From NCBI RefSeq assembly GCF_004078635.1, contig NZ_RZNB01000003.1, positions 248,001 through 312,000 of the forward strand: DNA of 64,000 nt. Reading direction: 5' to 3'. The notes under the pieces are model-generated. The model saw nothing but the letters and a program-made list of their open reading frames with translations. It did not search any database and was not told where the DNA came from. Both the position numbers and the translations under genes were made by a program. The stretch comes from Labedella phragmitis (GTDB taxonomy: Bacteria; Actinomycetota; Actinomycetes; Actinomycetales; Microbacteriaceae). Of this stretch, positions 33,914 through 42,470 are shown piece by piece (within the stretch, counting starts at the first letter, position 1; each line of letters opens with the position of its first letter).

Positions 33914-34630
33914 ATGTCTCTCGCCCACATCGACAGCCACCCGTCCTTCGAGCAGCAGCTCGAGCGCCAGCAGACCCCGTCCGATGCCCCGGGCCGCCGT
34001 CTCAGCGCCGTCCCGTCCGGCGCCGAAGCCCGCGGCTTCGTGCTCTACGTCGGCGTCGACGAGGCCAAGGCCGCCGCCGCCGGAACCGATCTCGGGGCGC
34101 TCGTCCAGGCGCTCAAGGCCCTCGCGGCCGACCTCGTCCCGGCGTCCGAGACCTACGCGGCCGTCGCCCTCGCACCCGAAGGGGTCGGAGGTCGCGACGT
34201 CGACGTCGTCCGCCTCGCCCTCCAGGAGCCGGCCGCCCTCGCCCGGCACCGACACGTCGACGAGGCCGAGGACGCCGACCTCGACCGCGCACACGACGGT
34301 GTCGTCATCGACATCTCCCGCAAGCGCGTCGTTCTCGACAACGAGGTCGCGTCGCTCACGTACAAGGAGTTCGAGCTCCTCCAGTTCCTCGTCCTGCGCG
34401 AGGGACGCACGGTCGGGCGGACAGAACTCATCGAGTCGCTGTGGAAGGCCGGAGACGAGGACGGTGTGCCGAACGAGCGCACGATCGACGTCCACGTACG
34501 CCGTCTCCGCTCGAAGCTCGGACGGTACGAGGACATCGTTCGCACGGTTCGTGGCGTTGGCTACCGGTTCGACCGCCACGCCGACGTCTCGATCCGGCAC
34601 GCGTCCACGCCGTCGCCCGACCTCTTCTGA
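33914..34630 (+). CDS. Winged-helix (OmpR/PhoB-type) regulator without receiver domain
   Basis: A 238-residue protein. The N-terminal ~125 residues are unrecognised (GFVLYVGVDEAKAAAAGTDL). The C-terminal Trans_reg_C winged helix covers residues ~135-220: LTYKEFELLQFLVLREGRTV, RTELIESLW, NERTIDVHVRRLRSKLGRYE and VRTVRGVGYRFD. No phospho-acceptor receiver is present, so it is not a standard response regulator. It is controlled from the promoter upstream of a Cys-rich leader peptide, which hints at sulfur or redox control; its target genes are unknown. Confidence 0.85.
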   Translation: MSLAHIDSHPSFEQQLERQQTPSDAPGRRLSAVPSGAEARGFVLYVGVDEAKAAAAGTDLGALVQALKALAADLVPASETYAAVALAPEGVGGRDVDVVRLALQEPAALARHRHVDEAEDADLDRAHDGVVIDISRKRVVLDNEVASLTYKEFELLQFLVLREGRTVGRTELIESLWKAGDEDGVPNERTIDVHVRRLRSKLGRYEDIVRTVRGVGYRFDRHADVSIRHASTPSPDLF

Positions 34631-34656
34631 GACGAGCCGCGCCGCTCCCCCACCCG

Positions 34657-34700
34657 AACACGTCCGATGTGCACGAGTTTTCGTGCACATCGGACGTGTT
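34657..34700. terminator. Perfect 20-bp hairpin between convergent genes
   Basis: AACACGTCCGATGTGCACGA (34657-34676), loop GTTT, then the exact complement (34681-34700). It lies between the regulator gene and the convergent L,D-transpeptidase gene and should act as a terminator in both directions. Confidence 0.8.
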
Positions 34701-34717
34701 GAGACACCCGCGGGGGG

Positions 34718-36094
34718 TCAGTTGTGGACGGAGACCTCTGTGCCGACCTGCGCGAAGCGGTAGACGGCCTCGGCCGCGCCGATCGTGAGGTTGACGCACC
34801 CGTGGCTCATCATCGCGCCGGCCCCGAAGTTGCTGTGCCAGTACGTTCCGTGCAGACCCTGGTCGCCGTTGAAGTACGTGACCCAGGGCACATCCTTCGT
34901 GCAGTAGTCGTAACCGGGAACGCAGCCCATATCCTGCTTCGTCAGCTGGGCGTACACGCGGTAGTTGCCGTTGTCGGTCGGGCTTCCCGGCTTACCGATC
35001 GCCATCGAGTACGTAGCCATGAGCTTCTCGTTCTCGTACAGGCGGGTGACGCCGTCGCTCTTGTCCACGTCGATGCGGCGGTACAGCTCGTGCGTCTGCG
35101 CCTCCTGGACCTCGACGGCCAGCTCGTAGACGCCGTTGCCCGCTCCGAGCTGCTCGGCGAAGCTCGCGGCGACACCGTCGGTGGTGGGAAGGGCCCAGCC
35201 GTCCTGACCCTTCTGGATCGTTCGGAGATGCTTGCCGGCGGAATCGGTGACGACCTTCTCGTCGACGACGGTCCGATTGACCTTCTCGGGCACCGTCGCG
35301 ACGACCGCGGCGATCGCGGCCTCGTCGGCCGAGACGTGGAAGGTGTCGCCGTCCGTCGTGATCGTGAGCCACGACGCGACCACGGCGGGTTCGACCGCGA
35401 CGGCCTTCTCGCCGTTGATGTAGAAGCCGGCCTGACCGATCAGGGTGTTGAGCGAGTCGGCCTCCGCCTGTGCCTCGTCCGTCGTGATGACGGCCTCGAC
35501 CTCGCTCGGCTGCGGCGTGACCGTGATGGCGCCACCGCCGTCGGCGAGCGCTGCCGAGATGCTCGACGCGAGAGCGTCGAGGTCGACGCCCGTGCCGGCC
35601 TGTGCCTCGGCAACCGAGTAGGCGGATGCCGCGGTGTCGAAGGCCACTCGGGCGTCGACCGGGTCTGAGAAGAGCGTCGGGGCGGCGCCTCGCAGAGCGG
35701 TCGTCGCCGCTTCCTCGTCGATGTCGACGTCGAGATCGAGTGAGCCGGCATTCCAGCTCCCGACGTTCCAGAGCGGGTGGTCGGCGTGGGCGCGCTCGGC
35801 GATCGCTTTCGCGTCGACGGAGAGGCCGAGATCGGCCCCCGTGAGCGCCACGTCACCGTTCTCACCCTCGATCGTGATGGTCGTGGACGCGAGCGAGGTC
35901 ATGATCGACTGCGCGGCGGCATCGCTCGTCCGCCATCCGATCTCGGCACCCGCTGCGCTGACACCGGGAGCCACGAGGAGGAGGGAGCACGCGGTCGCGG
36001 CGACGGCGAGTAGACCGCCGGGTACACCGAACCACAGGCCGAGGTGACGCTTCTTGCGGACCGGCTCAGCCGGTGCCCACTCGTACTGAACCAC
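34718..36094 (-). CDS. L,D-transpeptidase (YkuD) with peptidoglycan-binding domains
   Basis: Makes 3-3 cross-links in peptidoglycan or attaches proteins to it. The 458-residue protein has one N-terminal membrane anchor (LGLWFGVPGGLLAVAATACSLLLVA), about 270 extracytoplasmic residues with two probable PG-binding repeats, and a C-terminal YkuD domain. The active site is YWHSNFGAGAMMSHGCVNLT with the nucleophile Cys433. GTG 36094 has GGAGAG upstream; a longer reading frame exists but has no coding look. Confidence 0.92.
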   Translation of the reverse strand: MVQYEWAPAEPVRKKRHLGLWFGVPGGLLAVAATACSLLLVAPGVSAAGAEIGWRTSDAAAQSIMTSLASTTITIEGENGDVALTGADLGLSVDAKAIAERAHADHPLWNVGSWNAGSLDLDVDIDEEAATTALRGAAPTLFSDPVDARVAFDTAASAYSVAEAQAGTGVDLDALASSISAALADGGGAITVTPQPSEVEAVITTDEAQAEADSLNTLIGQAGFYINGEKAVAVEPAVVASWLTITTDGDTFHVSADEAAIAAVVATVPEKVNRTVVDEKVVTDSAGKHLRTIQKGQDGWALPTTDGVAASFAEQLGAGNGVYELAVEVQEAQTHELYRRIDVDKSDGVTRLYENEKLMATYSMAIGKPGSPTDNGNYRVYAQLTKQDMGCVPGYDYCTKDVPWVTYFNGDQGLHGTYWHSNFGAGAMMSHGCVNLTIGAAEAVYRFAQVGTEVSVHN

Positions 36095-36153
36095 GACTCT
36101 CCAGACCCCTTCGCGCCGGACCCCCCGGCAGAACACGTCGTTCCATGGTAAGC

Positions 36154-36206
36154 GCCGATCCGCGGGATCGGCATACCCGAGTCTCACGAATCGGCTACGA
36201 TTCGTG
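36154..36206 (-). terminator. Two hairpins downstream of the DMT transporter gene
   Basis: A CACGAATCG/CGATTCGTG stem with loop GCTA (36185-36206) lies 42 bases after the DMT stop codon. A second stem GCCGATCC/GGATCGGC with a 3-base loop (36154-36172) follows. They separate the DMT unit from the L,D-transpeptidase gene in the same direction. Confidence 0.6.
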
Positions 36207-36247
36207 CCCGCTTCGGGGGGACACCCGATCGCTCGAGGAGCCCGGGT

Positions 36248-37162
36248 TCAGCCGGCGGTCTCCGCGGCGGCGCCGTTCCGGTGCTCCTCGTCCCCGTGGC
36301 GCGCGAGCGTCCAGACTCCGAAGCCCGCCATCGCACCGGCGAACAGGAAGATCGCGATCGCGTACAGAGGCGCGCTCGCCGCCTCGCCCAGCACGATGAT
36401 GCCGAGGCCCACGGCGACGATCGGATCGATCACGGTGAGCCCCGCGACGACGAGCGACGCCTTGCCGGTCACGTACGCCTTCTGCACGAAGAAGACGCCG
36501 AGCGCGAGCGTCGCGACGAGGGCCACGACGCAGACGACCGTGAGCCACTCGAAATTGCCCGTGATGACCCGGTTGATGACGACCTTCGCGAGAGTGACGA
36601 CGAAGCCGTAGAGAACGCCGGCCGCCACGATGTAGAAGGGCGCGCGGAGCGAGCCGTGAGCGCGGGCGTACAGCACCACCGCGATCGCGTAGATCACCGC
36701 GAGCAGCGAGAGGATGATGAGCAGCTGGACCTCGCCGATGGGCTCCTCGTGGGCGAAGATCGCGGCCGCCGTCACGAAGATCGCGATACCGCCGACGCAC
36801 ATCGCGATCGAGCGGATCTCGACGCCGTCGAGGCGTCGTTTCACCTGCCTCGCACCCAGCAGAGCGGTGATGACGAGCGCGATGGCGCCGAGCGGCTGCA
36901 CGACGATGAGCGGCGCGAAGCCGAGTGCGACGAGCTGAAGGACGACGGCGGAGCCGAGCAGCACGGTGCCGACGAGCCAGGACGGTCGCCTGAGGAGGAG
37001 CGGCAGCTGGCGGATTCCGAAGCCCCCGGCGCTCGCGGCCTTTCCCACGCCGCGCGACTGATAATGCGTCCCGAGGGCGAGGAGCACAGCGGCGATGAGG
37101 GCGATCGGGATCCCGATCGCCTGATAGGGCGTCACCGAGATGTTGAGATCATCCTCGAGCAT
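36248..37162 (-). CDS. DMT-family membrane transporter
   Basis: A 304-residue, ten-helix protein with the drug/metabolite (EamA/NIPA-like) layout: LALGTHYQSRGVG after helix 1, FAPLIVVQPLGAIALVITALLGARQ and AGLTVIDPIVAVGLGIIVLGEA. These repeats at similar spacing reflect the internal duplication of the family. ATG 37162 has GGAGGA 7 bases upstream. The AI-2E-like transporter ends 46 bases upstream, so they may form an operon. The substrate is unknown. Confidence 0.85.
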   Translation of the reverse strand: MLEDDLNISVTPYQAIGIPIALIAAVLLALGTHYQSRGVGKAASAGGFGIRQLPLLLRRPSWLVGTVLLGSAVVLQLVALGFAPLIVVQPLGAIALVITALLGARQVKRRLDGVEIRSIAMCVGGIAIFVTAAAIFAHEEPIGEVQLLIILSLLAVIYAIAVVLYARAHGSLRAPFYIVAAGVLYGFVVTLAKVVINRVITGNFEWLTVVCVVALVATLALGVFFVQKAYVTGKASLVVAGLTVIDPIVAVGLGIIVLGEAASAPLYAIAIFLFAGAMAGFGVWTLARHGDEEHRNGAAAETAG

Positions 37163-37208
37163 GCGGTGGTCCTCCGGTCGGGGGCGTACGGCGGGCGCGA
37201 CGTCGGCG

Positions 37209-38357
37209 TCAGGAGGCGACGACCGGGGCCGGCGCCTTCTTGGCGTCCTGACCCGGGAAGACCACCTTCTGGATGATGATAATGACCGAAGCTGCGATCG
37301 GGATGGCGACGAGCGCACCGAGCACCCCGCCGAGCGCACCGCCCGCGACGGCCGCGATCACGACGACGGCGCCCGGGACGGACACGGCGCGGTTCATGAT
37401 GCGCGGGCTCAGGATGTACGCCTCCACCTGCATGTAGATCAGGTAGTAGATGCCGGCCCACAGCGCCGTCTGCGGGGAGTTGAAGAAGCAGAGCGCGGTG
37501 ATGATGATCGACGCGGAGAGCGTTCCGACGAGCGGGATGAGCGAGCCGATGAAGGCGAGCAGCGCGAGCAGCGCGGGCAGCGGTGCCTGGATGATCGTGA
37601 GGAAGACGAAGCTCAAGACGCCGTTCACGAGCGCGAGGCTCACCTGACCCATGACATACCGCCCGACGGCTCCCGTGACCTGGTCGGTCACATCCGCGAA
37701 GGCCTGACGCCGGTAGGCGGGGACGAAGCGGTAGAGCGCGCGCTTCATGCTGCGGAGCGACCCGAGGAAGTAGAGCGTCAGGATCGTGACGATCGTGACG
37801 GCCGTGATGCCGGTCGCGACGCCGGCGCCGACCGCGACGATGCCGCCACCGATCGAGAGCAGATTCGCGGGATCCTGGATGAAGGAGAGCGCGCCGTTGA
37901 CCGCGTCCTGGAATCCGTCGCCGAACATGTTCTCGAGGTTGTTGTACCACTCGCTCGCGAGGATGTCGTCGACATACCCGGGGATGTCCTCCACGAGGTT
38001 GGACGTCTGCTTCACGAGAATCGGGACGATCGCGAACAGGATGCCGGCGACGGCCACGAGGGCCCCGAGGACGACGATCGCGATCGCCGCCGGTCGCGGC
38101 AGCTTCTTCTCGATGAGCGAGACGAGCGGGTCGAGCCCGAGGGCGAGGAAGAGCGCGAGGCCGACGTAGACGAGCACCGTGGAGAGCTGCGTGACGATAC
38201 TGCCGACGAGAAGGGCCACGAGGACGCCGAGACCGCCGAGGAGCCCCATGCGGAACGCGTTGATCCGGATGGGGGGCAGGGGACCGTACCCCTCGGCCTC
38301 GATCGTCTTCACTTCGAAGTGGTCGGCGCTCGTCGATCGACGGAACGGGTTCTGCAA
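37209..38357 (-). CDS. AI-2E family transporter
   Basis: A 382-residue protein with seven to eight membrane helices. Family features are [24 protein letters not shown], the central soluble loop, [21 protein letters not shown] (the conserved PxxG helix break) and [24 protein letters not shown] 38357 is the likely start, with GAGAGGAC upstream. Members export small molecules or act as Na+/H+ antiporters; the substrate is not known. Confidence 0.88.
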   Translation of the reverse strand: MQNPFRRSTSADHFEVKTIEAEGYGPLPPIRINAFRMGLLGGLGVLVALLVGSIVTQLSTVLVYVGLALFLALGLDPLVSLIEKKLPRPAAIAIVVLGALVAVAGILFAIVPILVKQTSNLVEDIPGYVDDILASEWYNNLENMFGDGFQDAVNGALSFIQDPANLLSIGGGIVAVGAGVATGITAVTIVTILTLYFLGSLRSMKRALYRFVPAYRRQAFADVTDQVTGAVGRYVMGQVSLALVNGVLSFVFLTIIQAPLPALLALLAFIGSLIPLVGTLSASIIITALCFFNSPQTALWAGIYYLIYMQVEAYILSPRIMNRAVSVPGAVVVIAAVAGGALGGVLGALVAIPIAASVIIIIQKVVFPGQDAKKAPAPVVAS

Positions 38358-38508
38358 TGTGCGTGTCCTCTCGAGCCGCGGGTCGGGCGACGCCCGCGCT
38401 GCGCGTCCGGTCCACCGCCGCCGCTCCCCGCGCTCTCATGATCGCGCACGGCGCGCCCATCCTGGGGGATCTTGCGACGCGGCGCGGCTCGCAGACGGCA
38501 GCTGATGA

Positions 38509-38728
38509 ATGTACTACTCGGTGGGAGACGGGGGCCGAAAGCCATCACATCCGCCTCGCGGTGGCCGACGACCGGCTCGGTCCGCTCCGCGACCTCGACG
38601 TGAACCTCACGCCCGACGAGAGCTTCGCGATCGACGCCCATCCCTTCCGGGATCACGACGGGCGGTGGTACCTGTTCTTCGCTCGCGACGTGCTCGACGA
38701 TTTCCGACACGATTCGAGATCGCACTAG
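38509..38728 (+). pseudogene. GH43-type glycoside hydrolase remnant (frameshifted)
   Basis: Residues match the middle of a family 43 glycosidase: [12 protein letters not shown] in one frame, then after a frameshift near 38545 [18 protein letters not shown] and [30 protein letters not shown] in another. The N-terminal catalytic part and the C-terminus are missing, and no ribosome site is evident. The flanking 38729-38919 is AT-rich for this genome with no other gene. The rest of 38358-38508 shows nothing I can identify. Confidence 0.65.
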
Positions 38729-38826
38729 CCGTCGTTACCGTTCCGTTATATATTTGGAGAACGGAAGCCGTTTTGCTGTGGCGGCCTTCGTGAATGTGAT
38801 TGCAGGACACTCTTGGTGCAAAGGGA

Positions 38827-38860
38827 GAGGGTCGGTCGTATGCCTCTACGACCGGCCCTC
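38827..38860. terminator. 14-bp hairpin upstream of the small membrane protein gene
   Basis: GAGGGTCGGTCGTA pairs with TACGACCGGCCCTC (one G-U position) around a 6-base loop. It follows the GH43 remnant and is probably its old terminator. Confidence 0.55.
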
Positions 38861-38919
38861 TACTGCGTTACACGCCTCCTCCGCGCCGATGCCGACCGAG
38901 TCTCACGTAGGTTGGAACG

Positions 38920-39195
38920 ATGACCACGCCGAGCGACGGGCCGGACCAGCAGAACGGCGCCTCCCTCCTCCGCGACGCCGGGGGCGCCATCGCGTTCGGA
39001 CTCGGGCTGCTCCTGCTCGCCGCCGGTCTCATCCTCGGCGTGCTGGGCCTCACCGGCGCACCGACCGTCGTCGGAAGCGGCATCGCCCCGGCGCTCCTCG
39101 GGCTCCTGCTCGTGCTCGGCGGACTCGCGACGGCGATGGCCGGCCTCCTCGCCCTGTATCGGCGACTCACGCGCGGCGGCCCGACCGGCCGGTGA
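38920..39195 (+). CDS. Small two-helix membrane protein
   Basis: A 91-residue protein with two Gly/Leu-rich transmembrane segments (AIAFGLGLLLLAAGLILGVLG and GIAPALLGLLLVLGGLATAMAG) and short hydrophilic ends. No family is recognised. ATG 38920 lies 6 bases after TAGGTT (38908-38913). Confidence 0.75.
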   Translation: MTTPSDGPDQQNGASLLRDAGGAIAFGLGLLLLAAGLILGVLGLTGAPTVVGSGIAPALLGLLLVLGGLATAMAGLLALYRRLTRGGPTGR

Positions 39196-39313
39196 GGCTG
39201 CGTCGCGCCGCCCGCCCCGGGCATACCGACATCACGTGTCCACGGCCGCGTCCCACCGATCGCGAGGAGGGCTCGGGTAACCGTAGGCTGGGGCGAGGGA
39301 AAGGAACGCACTC

Positions 39314-39760
39314 ATGGCTTCGACGTCCGCGGCGGTGACCGCTTGGGAGTCCCTCTTCCGTGCGCAGGTCGGCGTCATGCGCGCGTTGGCCGCCGAGTTC
39401 CCGACGGCCGTCCTCTCGCTCAACGAGTACGACGTGCTGTTCAACCTCTCGATCCAGCCCGATCGCAGCGCCCGGCTCCGCGACATCAACGACCTCGTGC
39501 TCATCAGCCAGCCGAGCGTGTCACGACTCGTCGACAAGCTCACGAAGCGTGGACTCGTCGGCAAGTGCCCGGATGCGAACGACGGCCGCGGTACGATCGT
39601 CCGCCTCACGGACGAGGGGTACGCGCTCTACCGACAGGTGGCTCTCGAACACGTCAAGGTCATCTCGCGCGTCATGACCGCCGAACTGGGCGATGACGAC
39701 CTGTCAACCCTCACGGCCCTCACGGACCGCATCAGTTCCGGATTGCGCCACCGCACCTAG
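39314..39760 (+). CDS. MarR-family transcriptional regulator
   Basis: A 148-residue winged-helix regulator: LSLNEYDVLFNLSIQPDRSARLRDINDLVLISQPSVSRLVDKLTKRGLV followed by the wing DGRGTIVRLTDEGYALY. ATG 39314. It lies 9 bases upstream of the photolyase gene, which has its own -10, so the two may be only loosely coupled. The ligand is unknown. Confidence 0.92.
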   Translation: MASTSAAVTAWESLFRAQVGVMRALAAEFPTAVLSLNEYDVLFNLSIQPDRSARLRDINDLVLISQPSVSRLVDKLTKRGLVGKCPDANDGRGTIVRLTDEGYALYRQVALEHVKVISRVMTAELGDDDLSTLTALTDRISSGLRHRT

Positions 39761-39769
39761 GCTGTCCGG

Positions 39770-41053
39770 ATGGCAGCCTCCGAGACCGCGACGGCATCCG
39801 CGAACCTCTCCGTCGTGTGGTTCCGCGACGACCTCCGCGTGGCCGACAACGGCGCTCTCACGGCCGCCATCGCGCACGGCGGTACCGTGATCGCGCTCTA
39901 CGTGCTCGACGACGTGAGCGACGAGGCGCGCGCCCTCGGGGGAGCCGCCCGGTGGTGGCTGCACGGCAGCCTCGAGGTGCTGTCGGCGCGGCTCCGCGAG
40001 CTCGGCGTACCACTCGTGCTCCGGGAAGGACCGGCGGAGGCCGTCGTCATGGGGCTCGTCGAGGAGCTCGACGCCGAAGCGGTCTTCTGGAACCGCCGCT
40101 ACGGCGCCGAACGCCACATCGACGAGTCGATCACGTCGCGCCTCCGCGACGCGGAGATCGAGGCCACGAGCTTCCCGGGCTTCCTGCTCAACGAACCGTG
40201 GGATGTCCAGACGGGCGCCGGAACTCCGTACGCCGTCTACTCGCCGTTCTGGAGGGCGAGCCTCGACCGGATCGCCCACCACCCCGTGCCCGAGCCGCTC
40301 CCCGTCCCTCCCGCCGCGGGTGCTCCCGCACCGAACGTCCCGGGCGACGATCTCGCCTCGTGGCGCCTGCGGCCCACCTCGCCGGACTGGGCGACGGAGA
40401 TCGCCGAGCGCTGGACTCCCGGCGAGGACGCCGCCCACGACCGACTCGGCGAGTTCGCCGACGCGGAGCTCGTCGACTACGTACGGTCGCGGGATCACCT
40501 CGATGTCGACGAGACGTCGCGGCTCTCCCCGCGGTTGCGCTGGGGAGAGCTCACGCCGCGACAGGTCTGGCACTCCGTCGCCCACCAGCAGTCCGAGGCC
40601 GCACGCACCTTCCGCTCGGAGCTCGGCTGGCGGGAGTTCGCGTGGCACTCGCTCTACGCACGCCCAGACCTCCACGAGCGCAATTGGCGCGTCGACTTCG
40701 ACCTGTTCCCGTGGCCGCCGCTCGATCAGGAGGCACTGAGGGCCTGGCAACGCGGCCTCACGGGCTTCCCCCTCGTCGACGCCGGCATGCGCGAGCTCTG
40801 GCGGACGGGCACGATGCACAACCGCGTCCGCATGGTCGTCGCGTCCTTCCTGACGAAGAACCTGCTCATCGACTGGCGCATCGGCGAGCGCTGGTTCTGG
40901 GACACCCTCGTCGACGCCGATGCGGCGAACAACCCCTTCAACTGGCAGTGGGTCGCGGGCAGCGGCGCCGACGCCGCGCCGTTCTTCCGCGTCTTCAACC
41001 CGGAGCGGCAGCGCGACACGTTCGACGCGAAGGGCGCGTACGTCTCCCGCTGA
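39770..41053 (+). CDS. phr: Deoxyribodipyrimidine photolyase, C-terminus cut by an in-frame TGA
   Basis: Repairs UV-induced pyrimidine dimers with light and FAD. The N-terminal Rossmann domain (VVWFRDDLRVADNGAL, WNRRYGAERHIDES) and FAD domain (WGELTPRQVWHSVAHQ, LGWREFAWHSLYARP, GLTGFPLVDAGMRELWRTG, NRVRMVVASFLTKNLLIDW, NPFNWQWVAGSGADAAPFF) are intact. Residue 428, a conserved Trp in YVxRWLPEL, is TGA (41051-41053). The same frame continues LPDLGQPGYPEPIVDLAASR to a second stop at 41152, so the last 33 residues are lost unless TGA is read through. ATG 39770 follows TAGGCT by 6 bases. Confidence 0.9.
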   Translation: MAASETATASANLSVVWFRDDLRVADNGALTAAIAHGGTVIALYVLDDVSDEARALGGAARWWLHGSLEVLSARLRELGVPLVLREGPAEAVVMGLVEELDAEAVFWNRRYGAERHIDESITSRLRDAEIEATSFPGFLLNEPWDVQTGAGTPYAVYSPFWRASLDRIAHHPVPEPLPVPPAAGAPAPNVPGDDLASWRLRPTSPDWATEIAERWTPGEDAAHDRLGEFADAELVDYVRSRDHLDVDETSRLSPRLRWGELTPRQVWHSVAHQQSEAARTFRSELGWREFAWHSLYARPDLHERNWRVDFDLFPWPPLDQEALRAWQRGLTGFPLVDAGMRELWRTGTMHNRVRMVVASFLTKNLLIDWRIGERWFWDTLVDADAANNPFNWQWVAGSGADAAPFFRVFNPERQRDTFDAKGAYVSR

Positions 41054-41264
41054 CTCCCGGATCTCGGACAACCCGGATACCCGGAGCCGATCGTGGATCT
41101 CGCCGCCTCGCGACGTGCGGCGCTCGACGCGTGGGAGTCGATCCGGAGGTGAGTGCGCCGTGCCGCGCCGGCGCAACCCCCCGGCTCGGGAGTGGACCTC
41201 CCCCTACTGTGGGGGACGATCGGGACGCCGTCCGCGCCCGCTCCCTCACCGAAAGGACGCCATC

Positions 41265-41519
41265 ATGAGTATCGGACTGGGAATCTTCTTGTTCGTCGTC
41301 GGCGCCATCCTCACCTTCGCCCTCAACGTCACGCTCGACTGGATCGACCTCGATCTCGTCGGTTACCTGCTCATGGGCGCCGGCGCCGTCGTCACGATCA
41401 TCGGGATCGCGCTGCTCGCGCGTCGTCGCCAGACGGTGACGACGGAGCGCAGCGGCGTCGACCCCGTCGCGAACGAGCGCGTCACGCGTCGTTCGACGGA
41501 GTCGGACCCGCTCGCCTGA
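41265..41519 (+). CDS. DUF6458 small membrane protein
   Basis: An 84-residue protein. MSIGLGIFLFVVGAILTFAL, LDWIDLDLVGYLLMGAGAVVTIIGIALLARRR and the polar tail VDPVANERVTRRSTES match actinobacterial DUF6458. There are two membrane helices. ATG 41265 has AAAGGA 9 bases upstream. Function unknown. Confidence 0.88.
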   Translation: MSIGLGIFLFVVGAILTFALNVTLDWIDLDLVGYLLMGAGAVVTIIGIALLARRRQTVTTERSGVDPVANERVTRRSTESDPLA

Positions 41520-41690
41520 GCCGGGCATCCCGCACCACCGTGACGACGCTCGACCGAGGTCTCCCTGAGTAGCGGTCGCGGCCTCGACACGAGCGCCATC
41601 ACCGACGCGGTCCTCTCCCCCTTCACGGGGAGCGGGCCGCGTCGTCGTGCGCTCAAGCGGCGCGCGAAGAAGATCAACGACAATCCCGCC

Positions 41691-42443
41691 GTGTGGATCG
41701 CAGCGCGTGTCGGACTCGCCGCGAACGGGCTCATGCACATCATCATCGGCGGGGTCGCCGTGGGCGTCGCGCTGGGGGCCGGCGGGGACGCCGCTCAGTC
41801 CGGTGTGCTCACGGCCATCGCCGTCACTCCCGGCGGGTTCCTCGTGCTCTGGACCACGGCGGTCGGTCTGTGGGGCCTCGCGCTCTGGCAGTTGACGGAC
41901 GTGGCCTGGGTCGGAACGCGCGACTCGGCGAAGATCGCCTACCGTCGGACGAAGGCACTCGGGAAGGCCGTGGGATTCGCGAGCGTCGGCGTGCTCGCGG
42001 CCTTCGTCGCGATGGGCGGGCGCTCCGACGGGGACTCCACCGCCCGCAGCTTCAGCTCGTGGGCGCTGTCGTCGCCCCTCGGCGGCGCCGTCCTGATCCT
42101 GACCGCCGGGCTCGTCGGCGCGCTCGGCGTCGGCTTCGCCGTCCGCGGAGTCATGCGCACGTTCCGCGAGGACCTGACGATCCCGCCCGGGACGCTCGGC
42201 CCCGTCGTGACGGGGGTCGGCATCATCGGCCACATCGCGAAGGGGATCTCCTTCCTCCTCGTCGCCGGCCTCCTCGTGTCCGCCGCCGTCGTCGCCGATC
42301 CGGAGCGGGCCGGCGGGCTCGACGGGGCGCTCTCGGCCGTTCGAGACCGCCCGTACGGACCCGCACTGCTCCTCGCGATCGCGATCGGCCTCATCGCGTT
42401 CGGCGTCTACCTCGGAGCGCGCGCCCGCTACTTGCGGCGCTGA
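41691..42443 (+). CDS. DUF1206 membrane protein
   Basis: At least 250 residues with about six helices in three repeated pairs, typical of DUF1206: VGLAANGLMHIIIGGVAVGVALG, ALGKAVGFASVGVLAAFVAMGG and GIIGHIAKGISFLLVAGLLVS. GTG 41691 begins right at the first helix. The frame is open back to 41544 without ATG/GTG/TTG, encoding a plausible N-terminal stretch (ALKRRAKKINDNPAVW). A CTG start at 41565 with GAGGT upstream is possible. Function unknown. Confidence 0.82.
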   Translation: MWIAARVGLAANGLMHIIIGGVAVGVALGAGGDAAQSGVLTAIAVTPGGFLVLWTTAVGLWGLALWQLTDVAWVGTRDSAKIAYRRTKALGKAVGFASVGVLAAFVAMGGRSDGDSTARSFSSWALSSPLGGAVLILTAGLVGALGVGFAVRGVMRTFREDLTIPPGTLGPVVTGVGIIGHIAKGISFLLVAGLLVSAAVVADPERAGGLDGALSAVRDRPYGPALLLAIAIGLIAFGVYLGARARYLRR

Positions 42444-42470
42444 CGATGTCGCCGTCGTGCGGTGACGGGC

